Assembly: GCA_963728155.1 (NCBI GenBank) | Contig: CAVSJF010000009.1 | Location: forward strand, 124,001-188,000 | Source: JACVRW01 sp963728155 | GTDB taxonomy: Bacteria > Actinomycetota > Thermoleophilia > Solirubrobacterales > Thermoleophilaceae | DNA length: 64,000 bases | Direction: 5' to 3' | Shown: piece after piece, positions 43,298 to 52,593 of the stretch | How positions within the stretch are numbered: position 1 is the stretch's first letter | How the letters are laid out: every line of letters starts with the position of its first letter | Made by a program: the position numbers and the translations under genes | The notes under the pieces: generated by a model | What the model saw: only the letters and a program-made list of their open reading frames with translations | What the model was told of the DNA's origin: nothing | Databases searched by the model: none

Positions 43298-43696
43298 TTA
43301 GTTTTGTTGGGGCGCAGAGGGGCGCAGGCGGTCCCGGATCTCGGAAGGGCGCTCGGAGATCTGGGAGAAGCGCACAACCGTCACGGCGTCCTCCATCTCC
43401 ACCTTGCGGCCGTAGATCTGCTCCAGGAAGTGCACCATCTCGTCGAGGCGCCGGAACTCCGGGTTGTCGTGCTCGATGTCGCGGGGCGAGAGATCGCGCA
43501 CCTGCTTGACCTCTACCGAGTCGATCACGGCCTCGAAGATCTTCTCGCGCGGGGAGTGCTGGAAGCCCACGGTCACCAGCACGACCTCGCCCTTGCGGTA
43601 CTTGTTGCCCTTGTCGCCCAGCCGGATGGTGGCGGTCTTGCGGCCGCGCTTGAGCTGGTCGATGAAGATCGGCGAGTAGAAGTTGAGGACGAACAC
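43298..43696 (-). CDS. ASCH-domain protein
   Basis: 132 aa. The ASCH (ASC-1 homology, PUA-like) fold is indicated by FYSPIFIDQLKRGRKTATIR, which holds the GxKxxT-type hallmark, then LGDKGNKYRKGEVVLVTVGF, IFEAVIDSVEVKQVRDLSPR and EFRRLDEMVHFLEQIYGRKV. The domain is associated with RNA or modified-nucleotide binding and, in some members, nucleoside hydrolysis. The role here is unknown. The C-terminus is basic and Pro-containing. It is the last gene of a minus-strand run after nudix, pcm and the Crp-like regulator. Confidence 0.85.
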   Translation of the reverse strand: MFVLNFYSPIFIDQLKRGRKTATIRLGDKGNKYRKGEVVLVTVGFQHSPREKIFEAVIDSVEVKQVRDLSPRDIEHDNPEFRRLDEMVHFLEQIYGRKVEMEDAVTVVRFSQISERPSEIRDRLRPSAPQQN

Positions 43697-43708
43697 GACG
43701 CGCGGAGC

Positions 43709-44126
43709 CTAGACGACCTCGGATATCCGCGACAAGGCAATCGCGGCCATCGTCCTTCTCGCCCTTGTAGGCGAGGCGCCCGGGTGCCTCCTCCAGGGGA
43801 ATCCAGAGAGCCTCCTCGACCTCGTGATCGTGGTTCTCGACGCTGCCGCCGCGATAGCGAAAGAGAAAGAAGGAGACGATCTTCATCACGCGCTCGCCGT
43901 CGCGCGCGTACCAGTAGCGGATGTCGTCGAGCTTCTCGACCAGGTCGGCCTCCAGGCCGGTCTCCTCGCGCACCTCCCGGCGCGCGGCCTCGGCGGCGGA
44001 CTCGTCCCCGTCGGGGTGTCCCTTGGGCAGGGCGAGCACGGCGTCGCGCACGCGCACCACCGCCACGAAGGGGCGCCCGCGCATCCGGCGCACCACCACG
44101 CCGCCGGCGGAGAACTCACGAATCAT
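43709..44126 (-). CDS. Nudix hydrolase (one frameshift near the C-terminus)
   Basis: About 138 aa. The Nudix box is complete: G-x5-E-x7-REVREETGL in GHPDGDESAAEAARREVREE. FSAGGVVVRRMRGRPFVAVV opens the fold, and VSFFLFRYRGGSV with EEALWIPLEEA follow. One extra base near 43755 puts the literal frame into the ASCH gene. Removing it gives KDMAAIALSRISEVV and a stop at 43709. The substrate is unspecified (nucleoside diphosphate derivative). It overlaps the pcm stop by 11 bases, so the two are coupled. Confidence 0.85.
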
Positions 44127-44766
44127 GCGGCTCGCTCACCAGGGGCACGAAGCGCACGGAGGCCACCGCCTTCACCTCTCCGGCGCGGAAGCGGAGAAGC
44201 TGCTCGTGGCGCCCGCGCGCGACCGGGCAGACGAGCGCCGCATCCGGGCCGAGCTGGCCGACCAGCGCGGGGGGTGGCTCGTCGACGGCCGCGGCGGTCA
44301 CCGAGATGCCGCCGAACGGAGCCCGGTCGGGCGCCCCGAGTGCTCCGTCGCCGACCCTCACCTCGACGTTGTCGTAGCCCAGCTCAGCCAGGGTGTCGGC
44401 CGCACGCCGGCCGAGGCTCGCGACGCGCTCGATCGTGACCACCGAGGCGCACAGCCGCGAGAGCACGGCCGCGGCGTACCCCGAGCCGGTCCCCACCTCG
44501 AGCACCGTCTCCCCCCCGTGCAATTCGAGCTGCTGGGCCATGCAGGCCACGATCCAGGGCTGGGAGATGGTCTGCCCTTCGCCGATCCGCAGCGCGCCGT
44601 CGCGGTAGGCGCGGCGACGCTGGTCGCCGGGCACGAAACGGTGACGCGGGACCTCCGCCATCGCCGCCAGGGTGCGCGGGTCGGTGATCCCACGGTCGCG
44701 CAGCTGCCGTGCCACCATGCGCCGGCGCTTCTCAGTGAATGTAGTTTCGGAGTCGTCCCGGGTCAT
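44116..44766 (-). CDS. pcm: Protein-L-isoaspartate O-methyltransferase
   Basis: 216 aa repair enzyme that methylates isoaspartyl residues in aged proteins using SAM. RRRMVARQLRDRGITDPRTL and PRHRFVPGDQRRRAYRDGAL open the protein, IGEGQTISQPWIVACM is the substrate loop, and VLEVGTGSGYAAAVLSRLCA is SAM motif I. The length and motif order are typical. Its ATG lies 35 bases inside the end of the Crp-like gene, so translation is probably coupled. Its grouping with a Crp-like regulator and Nudix suggests stationary-phase maintenance, by inference. Confidence 0.92.
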   Translation of the reverse strand: MTRDDSETTFTEKRRRMVARQLRDRGITDPRTLAAMAEVPRHRFVPGDQRRRAYRDGALRIGEGQTISQPWIVACMAQQLELHGGETVLEVGTGSGYAAAVLSRLCASVVTIERVASLGRRAADTLAELGYDNVEVRVGDGALGAPDRAPFGGISVTAAAVDEPPPALVGQLGPDAALVCPVARGRHEQLLRFRAGEVKAVASVRFVPLVSEPHDS

Positions 44767-45433
44767 GCACGGTCACCTTGCCCCTGCCGAGGGTGACCAC
44801 TTCCGCCCGCTCCAGCGTGGCCAGGAAACGGCTCGCGCTCTCGCGCGAGGTGCCGGCCAGGTGGGCGATCTCCGCCTGAGTGGCCCGGATCAGAACGTCC
44901 GCTTCGGGCGCTCCCTCCGCTTGGCGGGAGATCGTCTGGGCCAGGAGCGCGCCGGCCACGCGCCCGGCCACCGTCTGGAAGGACTGCTGAAGCAGCCGCT
45001 CGTTGGTGCGGCTGACCCGCTCGGCGAGCGCGGCCAGCAGCTTGAGGGCGAGATCGGGGTTGCGGCGAATGAGGCGCTGCATGTCGGCCGCGAGCAGGGC
45101 CACGGCGGTGGAGGGCTCGGCCGCCTCCGCGGTGGCCGATCTCGTCTCGCCGCGGAACATCGCCAGTTCGCCGAAGATGGAGCCGGCGCGCAGCTCGGCC
45201 AGCGCCACCATGCGCCCGTCCTGGTGCTCGCGGGTCAGCACCACCGCACCGGTGCGCAGCAGATAGCAGGTGTCGCCCTCGTCGCCCTCGCGGAAGATCA
45301 CGTGACCGCGATCCCAGCGGCGGGGAACGGCCACCTGGGCCACGGCGGCCAGCTCGCGGGGCTCGAGGTCGGCGAAGACCTCGGTCCGTGCGAGCAGGCG
45401 CGCGGTCTCGTCTCCCTGGTCACGGGCGGCCAT
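44732..45433 (-). CDS. Crp/Fnr-family transcriptional regulator
   Basis: 233 aa. Residues 20-135 form the cyclic-nucleotide-binding beta-roll (HVIFREGDEGDTCYLLRTGA, AGSIFGELAMFRGETRSATA, where the FGELAMFRGETRSAT phosphate-binding cassette keeps Glu and Arg). The C-terminus is a winged helix (ATQAEIAHLAGTSRESASRF). It has the residues needed to bind a cNMP, and there are no Fnr-type N-terminal cysteines, so it is Crp-like. Divergent from ilvA by 17 bp. Confidence 0.9.
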   Translation of the reverse strand: MAARDQGDETARLLARTEVFADLEPRELAAVAQVAVPRRWDRGHVIFREGDEGDTCYLLRTGAVVLTREHQDGRMVALAELRAGSIFGELAMFRGETRSATAEAAEPSTAVALLAADMQRLIRRNPDLALKLLAALAERVSRTNERLLQQSFQTVAGRVAGALLAQTISRQAEGAPEADVLIRATQAEIAHLAGTSRESASRFLATLERAEVVTLGRGKVTVHDPGRLRNYIH

Positions 45434-45450
45434 GCGCGCATAATGGTCTC

Positions 45451-46689
45451 ATGAGCGTGGCTTCCCAAGCCGTGAGCGTCGAGGACGTCGAGGCCGCCGA
45501 GGCCCGCATCGCCGGAAAGGTGCGCGAAACGCCGATGCTGTCGGCGGGCGAGCTGTCGCGCCGCGTCGGCGCGCGGGTGCTGCTGAAGGCAGAGAACCTC
45601 CAGGTGACGGGGTCGTTCAAGGCCCGCGGCGCCACCAACATGATCGCCCAGCTCTCCGCGGAGGCGCTCGGTTGCGGAGTGGTGGCGGCCAGCGCGGGCA
45701 ACCACGCCCAGGCGGTGGCGTGGGCGGCGCGCGACGCCGGGGCACGCTCGGTACTGGTGATGCCGGCACAGGCTCCGCTGGCCAAGGTGGCGGCGGTGCG
45801 CCAGTACGGCGGCGAGGTGCGCTTCGTCGAGGGCGGCTTCGACGAGGCGGGCACCGAGGCCAAGCGCCTGGCCGAGGACGAGGGCCTGACCATGGTGCAC
45901 GCCTTCGACCAGCCGCCCGTGGTGGCGGGGCAGGGGACGGCCGGCCTCGAGATCGCGCGGCAGGGCCCGGAGGTGAGCCTGGTGGTGGTGCCGCTGGGCG
46001 GCGGTGGGCTGATCGCGGGGATCGGGCTCGCGCTGGCCGCGCGGCTTCCGCGGGCGCGCGTGGTGGGAGTGCAGGCCGAGGCGTGCGCGCCCTACATCGA
46101 TTCGCTCGCCGCGCACAAGCCCATCGGCGCGCGCTCCGCCAACACCATCTGCGACGGCATCGCCGTCAAGCGCCCCGGCGACTTCACCCTGCCGCTGGTC
46201 GAGCGCTACGTGGACGAGGTCGTGACGGTGTCCGACGACCAGGTGGCGGAGGCGATGGTGCTGCTGCTGGAGCGCTCGAAGCTCGTGGTGGAGGGCGCCG
46301 GCGCGGTGGCGGTGGCCGCACTCATGCACGGCTGCGTGAAGGCGCCGGACGAAGGCGAGGTCTGTGCCGTGCTGTCGGGCGGCAACGTCGACGCGTCGCT
46401 GCTCTCCGAGGCCGTCCGGCTGGGAGAGACCTACGCGGGTCGGCGGATGGTCATCTCCACGGTGGTCCCCGACCGCCCCGGCGCGCTGGCCGGGCTGCTG
46501 GCGATCGTGGCCGACCACGGAGGCAACGTGGTCGACGTGGAGCACCTGCGCGACGGGATCGACCTCCACGTGCGCGAGACGGCCATCAAGCTGGTGCTGC
46601 AGACCAGCGGACCGGACTGCAACGAGGCGATCCTCGACGCGGCCCGCGGCGATGGCTTCGCGCTGCGAGTGGAGAAGGACGCTGTCTAG
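45451..46689 (+). CDS. ilvA: Threonine ammonia-lyase with ACT domain
   Basis: 412 aa PLP enzyme forming 2-oxobutyrate, the first step toward isoleucine. The PLP Lys sits in NLQVTGSFKARGATNMIAQL. ASAGNHAQAVAWAARDAGA and the phosphate loop VPLGGGGLIAGIGLAL follow, with VEGAGAVAVAALM. The last 75 residues (MVISTVVPDRPGALAGLLAI) are an ACT-type regulatory domain. A single ACT repeat with this length fits the short catabolic/TdcB-like or Corynebacterium IlvA form. The ATG at 45451 is 17 bp from the divergent Crp-like gene. The overlapping hydrolase ORF starts inside its last codons. Confidence 0.93.
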   Translation: MSVASQAVSVEDVEAAEARIAGKVRETPMLSAGELSRRVGARVLLKAENLQVTGSFKARGATNMIAQLSAEALGCGVVAASAGNHAQAVAWAARDAGARSVLVMPAQAPLAKVAAVRQYGGEVRFVEGGFDEAGTEAKRLAEDEGLTMVHAFDQPPVVAGQGTAGLEIARQGPEVSLVVVPLGGGGLIAGIGLALAARLPRARVVGVQAEACAPYIDSLAAHKPIGARSANTICDGIAVKRPGDFTLPLVERYVDEVVTVSDDQVAEAMVLLLERSKLVVEGAGAVAVAALMHGCVKAPDEGEVCAVLSGGNVDASLLSEAVRLGETYAGRRMVISTVVPDRPGALAGLLAIVADHGGNVVDVEHLRDGIDLHVRETAIKLVLQTSGPDCNEAILDAARGDGFALRVEKDAV

Positions 46690-47928
46690 GGCGCCTAGGG
46701 CGCGCTTCTGGCTCACCTGCCTGCTGGCGATGCTCACCTTCGCGCTGCCCGCCGATCCGGCCCGCGGAGAGCCGGATCTGCGCAAATCGCTGTCGATGAC
46801 TTCGATCAACGAGGGCGGCGACGCCGACGATCTCACCGCGCTCGACAACCTCGAGCTGGTGGAGCAGACCGGCGCCCGCTGGGTGCGGCTCTGGATCCGC
46901 TGGGACAAGGCCCAGCCGCTGCCGCCCGCCTTCGTGCCCTGGTCCGCGCTCGACTCGCCGGTCAACGACCTTGCCGGCTGCGGGACCGGGTGCGGATATC
47001 GCTACATCGCCTCGCTCGACGCCCAGATCGCCGCGGCGCGCGCGGCGGGCCTCAACGTGGTGCTGGTGAGCTGGCTCTTCCCGCGCTGGGCGAACGGGAC
47101 GGCAGGCGAGGCCGGCCGACTGGGCGCTGGAGGACCGCGGTACGCCCGGGGCGCCGCTGGAGCGGCTGAAGTCGATGGAGACCCGTGTGCCGGTGGGCCA
47201 GCTCGGGCCCGGCGGGCACTACGGGCGCTGGATCGACTGGCTCGTCGGGCGCTACGCGGGCTACGGCCGCAACCTGGCGCTCGAGATCATGAACGAGCCC
47301 AACCTGCAGATGTGGCCCCAGCAGGCGCCGAGCCCCACCGCGGACCCGTTCGGCCCGGGCCGGCCGGTGATCGGTTCCTACATCGCCGAGATGATGGCCA
47401 CGGCGAGGTCGGTGTCGGCGGCGCGACGGCGACCCCATCCTCATGGCGGCGCCGGCCCTGTCCGACCATTTCGGTGTCGACTCGCGGGCCGAGACCAACT
47501 TCCGCACCGCGGTGTCTGACACTCTGGCCGGGCTCCCGCCGGGCGGCTGGCCGGACAACTTCGTGTGGACCCACCACAACTACATCGACGTGGAGGAGAA
47601 CATGGCCTCACCAACGCGGGCGGACGCGGTGCGCGGCCTGCTCGTCGACCGCTGGGACGGTCGCGGCGGCAGCGCCGACCCCAAGCTCTGGCTGACCGAG
47701 GGCGGCGCGCGGCTCGGCTCGGGCGACGCGACCGACCCCGTCGCCCAGGCGCAGCTCGTGGCGCTCAACTGGGCGCGGATGACCGCGGCTCCCGGCATCG
47801 AGATGTGGACCAACTACCTGCTTCACGAGAACCCGGTCGCCGACTCGGGCCTGCGTGAGAACCGGCTGGCCGGCGGGGCGCCGCGGCCGGTCTGGAACAC
47901 CTTCGCCGGCTTCCCGGGCGTGCGGTAG
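46652..47928 (+). pseudogene. Secreted clan-A glycoside hydrolase (cellulase-like), frame-disrupted
   Basis: About 420 codons. The ATG at 46652 gives a basic leader and signal peptide (RARFWLTCLLAMLTFALPAD). The TIM-barrel start reads SINEGGDADDLTALDNLELV, then RWVRLWIRWDKAQPLPP and GLNVVLVSWLFPRWANG. A break near 47105 leads to HYGRWIDWLVGRYAGYGRNL and ALEIMNEPNLQMWPQ, where the NEP Glu is the acid/base. A second break near 47430 leads to WTHHNYIDVEENMASPT and PKLWLTEGGARLG, with the nucleophile Glu. NEP plus late EG marks clan GH-A (GH5/GH39-like). It overlaps ilvA by 38 bases, and psuG starts 2 bases after it. Confidence 0.75.
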
Positions 47929-47930
47929 AG

Positions 47931-48825
47931 ATGCGCGTCGAGCCCGAGGTCGCGCAGGCGCTCGCCCAGGGCCGTCCCGTGGTGGCCCTCGAGAGCACGC
48001 TGATCAGCCACGGCCTGCCGCGGCCCCGCAATCTCGAGGTGGCCCGCCAGGTGGAGGGCGCCGTGCGCGAGGGCGGGGCGGTGCCGGCGACGGTGGCGGT
48101 GCTGGCAGGCGAGGCCCGCGTGGGCCTCGACGCCGAGGGCCTGGAGGCGATCGCGGTAGGGCACGAGGTGGTGAAGTGCGGCCTGCGCGACCTGGCCCCC
48201 GCGGCCGCGCGCGGCGCGGACGGAGCCACCACGGTCGGCGCCACCGCTCACCTCGCGGCGGGCGCCGGCATCCGGCTGTTCGCCACCGGCGGCCTGGGTG
48301 GCGTGCACCGCGGCGCCCGCGAGACCTGGGACGAGTCGGCCGACCTCGAGGCGCTGGCCCGCACGCCGATCGCGGTCGTGTGCTCCGGGGTCAAGTCGAT
48401 CCTCGACGTGGGAGCGACGCTCGAGCGCCTCGAGACGCTGAACGTGGTGGTGCTGGGCTACGGCAGCGATCGCTTCGCCGGCTTCTATCGGTCCGAGTCC
48501 GAGCATCCGGTGGCGTGGCGGGTGGATTCGCCCGAGGAGGTGGCGGCGGTGATGTCGGCCCAGGTCCAGCTGGGCGGCGGCGGGCGCGATCGTGGTGGCC
48601 AATCCGATCGCGCGCGAGGACCAGCTCGACCTCGAGCTCCACGACGCCGCGCTGCGCTCGGGCCTCGAGGCGGCGGAGCGTGAGGGCGTGCGCGGGAAGG
48701 ACGTGACCCCGTTCCTGCTCGACCACTTCCGTCGCGAGACCTCGGGCGCGAGCCTCGAGGCCAACGTCCGCCTGGTGGTGGCCAACGCCCGGCTGGCCGC
48801 GCAGATCGCCGTCGCCGCGACGTGA
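47931..48825 (+). CDS. psuG: Pseudouridine-5'-phosphate glycosidase (one frameshift)
   Basis: About 298 aa Mn-dependent enzyme that converts pseudouridine 5'-phosphate to uracil and ribose 5-phosphate. VVALESTLISHGLPRPRNLE, PATVAVLAGEARVGL, GATTVGATAHLAAGAGIRLF, ATGGLGGVHRGARETWDESA and VVCSGVKSILDVGATLERLE are all diagnostic. A one-base break near 48585, in a GGCGGCGG run, precedes AIVVANPIAREDQLDLEL and a normal C-terminus. Its stop overlaps the kinase start as GTGA. The psuG-psuK pair recycles pseudouridine from RNA turnover. Confidence 0.92.
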
Positions 48826-49737
48826 GCCGCGTGGTCGTGGTGGGGGACGTGATGGTCGACGTGGTCGCGCGGCTAAAGACCCCGATCGCCCGCGGGAGCG
48901 ACGCCCCGGCGCAGATCTCCTTCAGCGGCGGCGGCTCGGCCGCGAACACGGCCGCATGGCTGGCCGAGGCGGGGGCGGCGCCGGTGCTCGCGGCCCGCGT
49001 GGGGGACGATTCGCGAGGGCGCGAGGCCCGCGCCGCGCTGGTGGCCGCCGGGGTGGACGCTCGGCTTGCCGTCGATCCCGACCGCGCCACCGGGACCTGC
49101 GTGGTCATCGTCGAGTCCGGCGGCGAGCGCACGATGCTGCCCGATCCCGGCGCGAACGACGCGCTCTCGCTCGCCGACCTTCCTCCCGAGCTCTTCGCGC
49201 GCGGCGATCATCTGCACGTGCCCGGATATGCGCTGCTGCGCGAGGGCTCGCGTGCCGCCGCGTCGTCCGCCATCTCCATGGCCTGCGACAAGCGGATGAC
49301 GGTCTCCGTCGATCCGTCGTCGGCGGCGCTGCTCTCGCCCGCCTTTCTCGAGCTCGCTTCGGGGGCCGGTCTGCTGGTGCCGAACGCCGACGAGGCCTGC
49401 GCGCTCACCGGCGAAGAGGATCCCGAGCGCGCCGCCCGCCGCCTGTGCGATCGCTTCGCCGAGATCGTGGTGACCCTCGGGGAGGAGGGTGCGCTGTGGA
49501 CCGACGGGCGCTCGCTGCACCGCGTGAGTGCCGAGCCCGTCCCGTCCGTCACGGACACCACCGGCGCGGGGGACGCCTTCGCGGCCGGCCTGATAGCCGC
49601 GCGCCTGGACGGCGCGGAGCCGCCCGAGGCGCTTGCCGCCGGCTGCCGGCTGGCGGCCCGCGCCGTGGGGATGCGCCGGAGCGCGCCCGGTCAGGCCAGC
49701 GCGGACTCGCGGCGGCGACGGCGCAGGCCGACGGTGA
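48822..49737 (+). CDS. psuK: PfkB-family kinase, probable pseudouridine kinase
   Basis: About 300 aa ribokinase-fold kinase. VVVVGDVMVDVVARL, FSGGGSAANTAAWLAEAGAA and AARVGDDSRGREARAALVAA form the substrate lid and Gly-rich region. TDTTGAGDAFAAGLIAARLD is the PfkB signature-2 with the catalytic Asp. The GTG overlaps the psuG stop, and fusion-level coupling with psuG supports pseudouridine as substrate. From residue 285 the literal frame turns into Arg-rich sequence and runs to 49925, antisense to the DUF4349 gene. A one-base break near 49675 would give GARPVRP and a stop at 49737, which I prefer. Confidence 0.83.
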
Positions 49738-50855
49738 CCATCCACCCCAGGGCCCCGATCAGGCCGAGCGGCAGTGCCACCGCCAGCGCGCGGATGAGCA
49801 CGCCCGCGAAGCCCACCAGGAGGTCGCCGGCGTCGCCCACCGCGTCGTCGAAGGAGCCGGCGGCTCCGCCGCCCGAGCCATCATCGCCCTCGTCGCCGAT
49901 CAGGTCCACGGACACGATCGCGTAGTCGGTGCGCAGGCGCAGGTCGCGCAGCTGGGAGCGCAGGCCGTTGATCTCGCCCGCCACCAGGTCGAGGCGCGCG
50001 CGGATGGCTTCGGCCTGCGCGTCGGTATCGGCCTCCTCGAGGCGGCGCAGGAGGCTGCGGCGCTCGGCCCGGGCCGCCTCCAGGCGATCCGCGGCCGTGA
50101 CGAAATCGCGCGTCACGTCCTGCCCGCTCTGGCTCTGAGAGCTGACCGTGCCGAGCGCGGCCAGCCCGCGCAGCGCATTCTGCAGCCGGCCCGTGGGAAT
50201 GCGCAGCTCGTACGAGCCGCTCGCTCCGGCGTCGCCGGTGTCGAGATCCGAGCGAAGGACGAAGCCGCCGTTGCGGGCCGCCACGCGGTTCACGCCGTCG
50301 GCCAGCGAGGGGATCTCGTCGTCGGGTGCGGTGAGCGTCATGGCGATGGAGCGCTCGATCCGGCGCTGGCGCTGACTGGGCGCGAAGCGCGGCGCCTCCT
50401 GCGCCGGAGCGGCGAGGGCACCCTCGGCGGCGCCGTCGCCGCCGGCGGAATCCGCCGCGCTCGCGTCGGGGGCCGATTCGGTCTGCAGCGCTCCGCCGCC
50501 CCCGCCGCCGCCGCCGGAGGACTCGTCGCTGTTCCCTCCGTCGGCCGCGAACACGATCACGACGATCAGCAGTAGCGGTGCCACCGCGCCGGCCACCGGA
50601 AGCAGTTTCACCCGCGGCAGCCGAAAGCGCGACGGACGCGCTCGCGCGTTACGCGGGAAGCCGAGCTCCACCCGCCGCTCCAGCTCCCGCGCGAACGACG
50701 CGTCGGGTACGGGCGAGTCGGCCCGCAGCGCCAGCGCCAGCTCCTGCAGCTCGCGGGCGCGCGGGATCGTCGTGCGCGACCGCGCCGCTGTCGAGCGCGG
50801 CGTCGACGGCGTGCAGCTCGCGCGCGATCGTCGCGGTGTCGTCAGGAGGGGTCAT
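49691..50855 (-). CDS. DUF4349 membrane protein, candidate anti-sigma partner (one frameshift)
   Basis: About 387 aa. The cytoplasmic N-terminus (MTPPDDTATIARELHAVDAA) continues, after a break near 50765, as ARELQELALALRADSPVPDA and FARELERRVELGFPRNAR. One membrane segment (VAGAVAPLLLIVVIVFAADG) follows, then a poly-Gly linker. The exported DUF4349 domain has RIERSIAMTLTAPDDEIPSL, YELRIPTGRLQNALRGLAAL, a coiled-coil stalk (AADRLEAARAERRSLLRRLE), and a second membrane segment near the C-terminus (LPLGLIGALGWMVTVG). It overlaps the ECF sigma gene by 14 bases. Topology and coupling suggest it senses an envelope signal and holds the sigma factor. Confidence 0.8.
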
Positions 50856-51378
50856 GGCAGGCCTTTCGCAGCTTCGTCAGGGCGCGGTGCAGTCGTGTTC
50901 CGGCGTTGGTCTCGGACATGCCGAGCACCCGTGCGATCTCCGCGTTGGACAGGCCGCCGGAGAACTTGAGGGCGATCAGGTCGCGTTCCTTGCCGTCGAG
51001 CGTGGCCATCGCCGCGCGCACCACCTCGCGGCGCAGGGCCAGCTCGGCGTGGTCTTCCAGGGAGCGCGCGGCGGTGTCCTCGGGGTCGCTCTCGAGGCTG
51101 GCCCGGCGCTTGTGGCGGCGCAGCTCGTCGAGCGCGGCGTTGCGGGCGATGCCGAAGAGCCACGCCTCCATGCTGCCGCGGCGGGAGCGGTAGCTCGAGC
51201 GCTTGCGGTAGGCGCGCTCGAAGGCCTGCGCGGTCACGTCCTCGGCGGCCGAGCGGTCGCGCAGCAGCGACGCCACGTAGGCGTACACGCGCGGGAACGT
51301 CCGCTCGTAGAGCGCGGCGAAGCTCTCCGTTTCCGTCCCGCTCACGACCGGCATCCGCTCCGCGACAGCCTCGTTCAC
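50842..51378 (-). CDS. ECF-type RNA polymerase sigma factor
   Basis: 178 aa. Region 2 reads FAALYERTFPRVYAYVASLL and SAAEDVTAQAFERAYRKRSS, then GSMEAWLFGIARNAALDELR. Region 4 reads AAMATLDGKERDLIALKFSG and SNAEIARVLGMSETNAGTRL, a typical HTH. The linker between them is acidic (LESDPEDTAARSLEDH). It is followed with a 14-base overlap by the DUF4349 protein, a probable cognate membrane regulator. Two secreted-protein genes start divergently 87 bp away and could be its targets. Confidence 0.93.
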   Translation of the reverse strand: MNEAVAERMPVVSGTETESFAALYERTFPRVYAYVASLLRDRSAAEDVTAQAFERAYRKRSSYRSRRGSMEAWLFGIARNAALDELRRHKRRASLESDPEDTAARSLEDHAELALRREVVRAAMATLDGKERDLIALKFSGGLSNAEIARVLGMSETNAGTRLHRALTKLRKACHDPS

Positions 51379-51465
51379 CTACCCACTACGAACCAGCGTC
51401 CAGTTCATCACGCCCGATTCGGGGTGGGGTTCAAGGAAGGGGCCGGCCCGCCCGATTAAGGGGGC

Positions 51466-52087
51466 GTGGCCCGCCCCATCACAATTCTGGCCATGCTCGC
51501 ATGCGCGGGCGTGCTCGCGCTGCCCTCGAGCGCCCTTGCGCAGGATCCTGCCGCGGAGGTGCCCGACATAGCGGTGGCGGAGCCTCAGGCGGTGACCACC
51601 GGCCCGTCCTACGGAGTGGCCCGAGCGTCGCGCGCGCCGGCGCTGTGGGCGACGGTGAACATCTGCGACACCACCGCCAATCCCGACTCCATGGGCATCC
51701 GCGCCAGCATGCCGGGCAACGGCACCGACCAGCGCATGTGGGTGCGCTTCACCGCCGAGTATTGGAGCCGGTCGCGCCAGGCCTGGACGGCGGTGGGTGG
51801 CTCGGGTGTCTCCCCGTGGGTGCAAGCGGGGTCGGCGAACCACGCGCGCCGCCAGGTGGGCTGGACCTTCTCCTTCGCGCCGCCGCCCGAGGGCGTGACC
51901 TTCACCATGCGGGCCCACGTGGAGTTCGAGTGGCGGGCCAGGGCGGCCGCGGCGCCACGGAGTGCTCGGCGCGGCCGGAGGCGGGCGGGTCGTCCGCTCA
52001 GTGATCCGGGCCACCGAGACCGGGATACCGGGAGTGGACGGCGGCGATCCGGCCGGCACGTCGAAGGCCGCCTGCCTCATCTACTAG
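51466..52087 (+). CDS. Secreted protein with conserved Cys pair (one frameshift)
   Basis: About 206 aa. The signal peptide ITILAMLACAGVLALPSSAL ends in AQ near residue 26. The body reads LWATVNICDTTANPDSMGIR, MPGNGTDQRMWVRFTAEYWS and WTAVGGSGVSPWVQAGSANH, then RRQVGWTFSFAPPPEGVTFT and MRAHVEFEW. A break near 51945 leads to GVLGAAGGGRVVRSVIRATE, TGIPGVDGGDPAGTSKAACL and IY with the stop at 52085. One Cys lies early (NIC) and one at the very end (AAC), as in its paralogue at 52171, so a disulfide closing a beta-sandwich is plausible. Function unknown. Confidence 0.7.
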
Positions 52088-52170
52088 ACGCCTTCATGCT
52101 TCCCGGAAAGCACCGGTAGCCGCTAGGCTGCAGCTTGAGCGGCAATCGTCGCTCGCCGATACATAAGCCG

Positions 52171-52584
52171 GTGCTTCGGAAGACCCTCATTGCGACCGCG
52201 ATCTGCGTGGCGTTGGCCGGCGTAGGCCCGGGCATGGCCAGTGCGCAGGAGCAGCTGGCGCAGTCGTGGGCTCAGGTGAACGTCTGCTCGCCGACCCAGC
52301 TCGGCGCCCGGGCGCAGATGGCCGGCGACGGTTCGACGGCGGCGATGTCGGTGCGCTTCACCGCCCAGTGGCTGAGTCCGAGCGGCTGGGTGCCGCTCGG
52401 CGGAGCCGCCACCTCTCCCTGGCAGGCCGCGGGATCGGCCGAGTACACCTGGGGCCAGGCGGGCTGGACCTTCGACATCTCGGTGCCGGCGGGCTTCTCC
52501 TATCAGCTGCGCGCGGTGGCCGAGCTCCAGTGGGCCGGCGGCCGCAGCCAGACGCTGGTCACCGGCACCTGTGCCGTCGGCTGA
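52171..52584 (+). CDS. Secreted protein with conserved Cys pair, paralogue of 51466-52087
   Basis: 137 aa from the GTG at 52171 (a TTG 36 bases upstream is possible). The signal peptide TLIATAICVALAGVGPGMAS ends AQ. The body reads WAQVNVCSPTQLGARAQMAG, STAAMSVRFTAQWLSPSGWV, ATSPWQAAGSAEYTWGQAGW and TFDISVPAGFSYQLRAVAEL, with the end TLVTGTCAVG. Shared with the neighbour in the same order are WA(T/Q)VN(I/V)C, MxVRFTA, SPW(V/Q)xAGSA, VGWTF/AGWTF, and a terminal Cys. No family recognised. Intact. Confidence 0.75.
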   Translation: MLRKTLIATAICVALAGVGPGMASAQEQLAQSWAQVNVCSPTQLGARAQMAGDGSTAAMSVRFTAQWLSPSGWVPLGGAATSPWQAAGSAEYTWGQAGWTFDISVPAGFSYQLRAVAELQWAGGRSQTLVTGTCAVG

Positions 52585-52593
52585 GCCGCAGCG

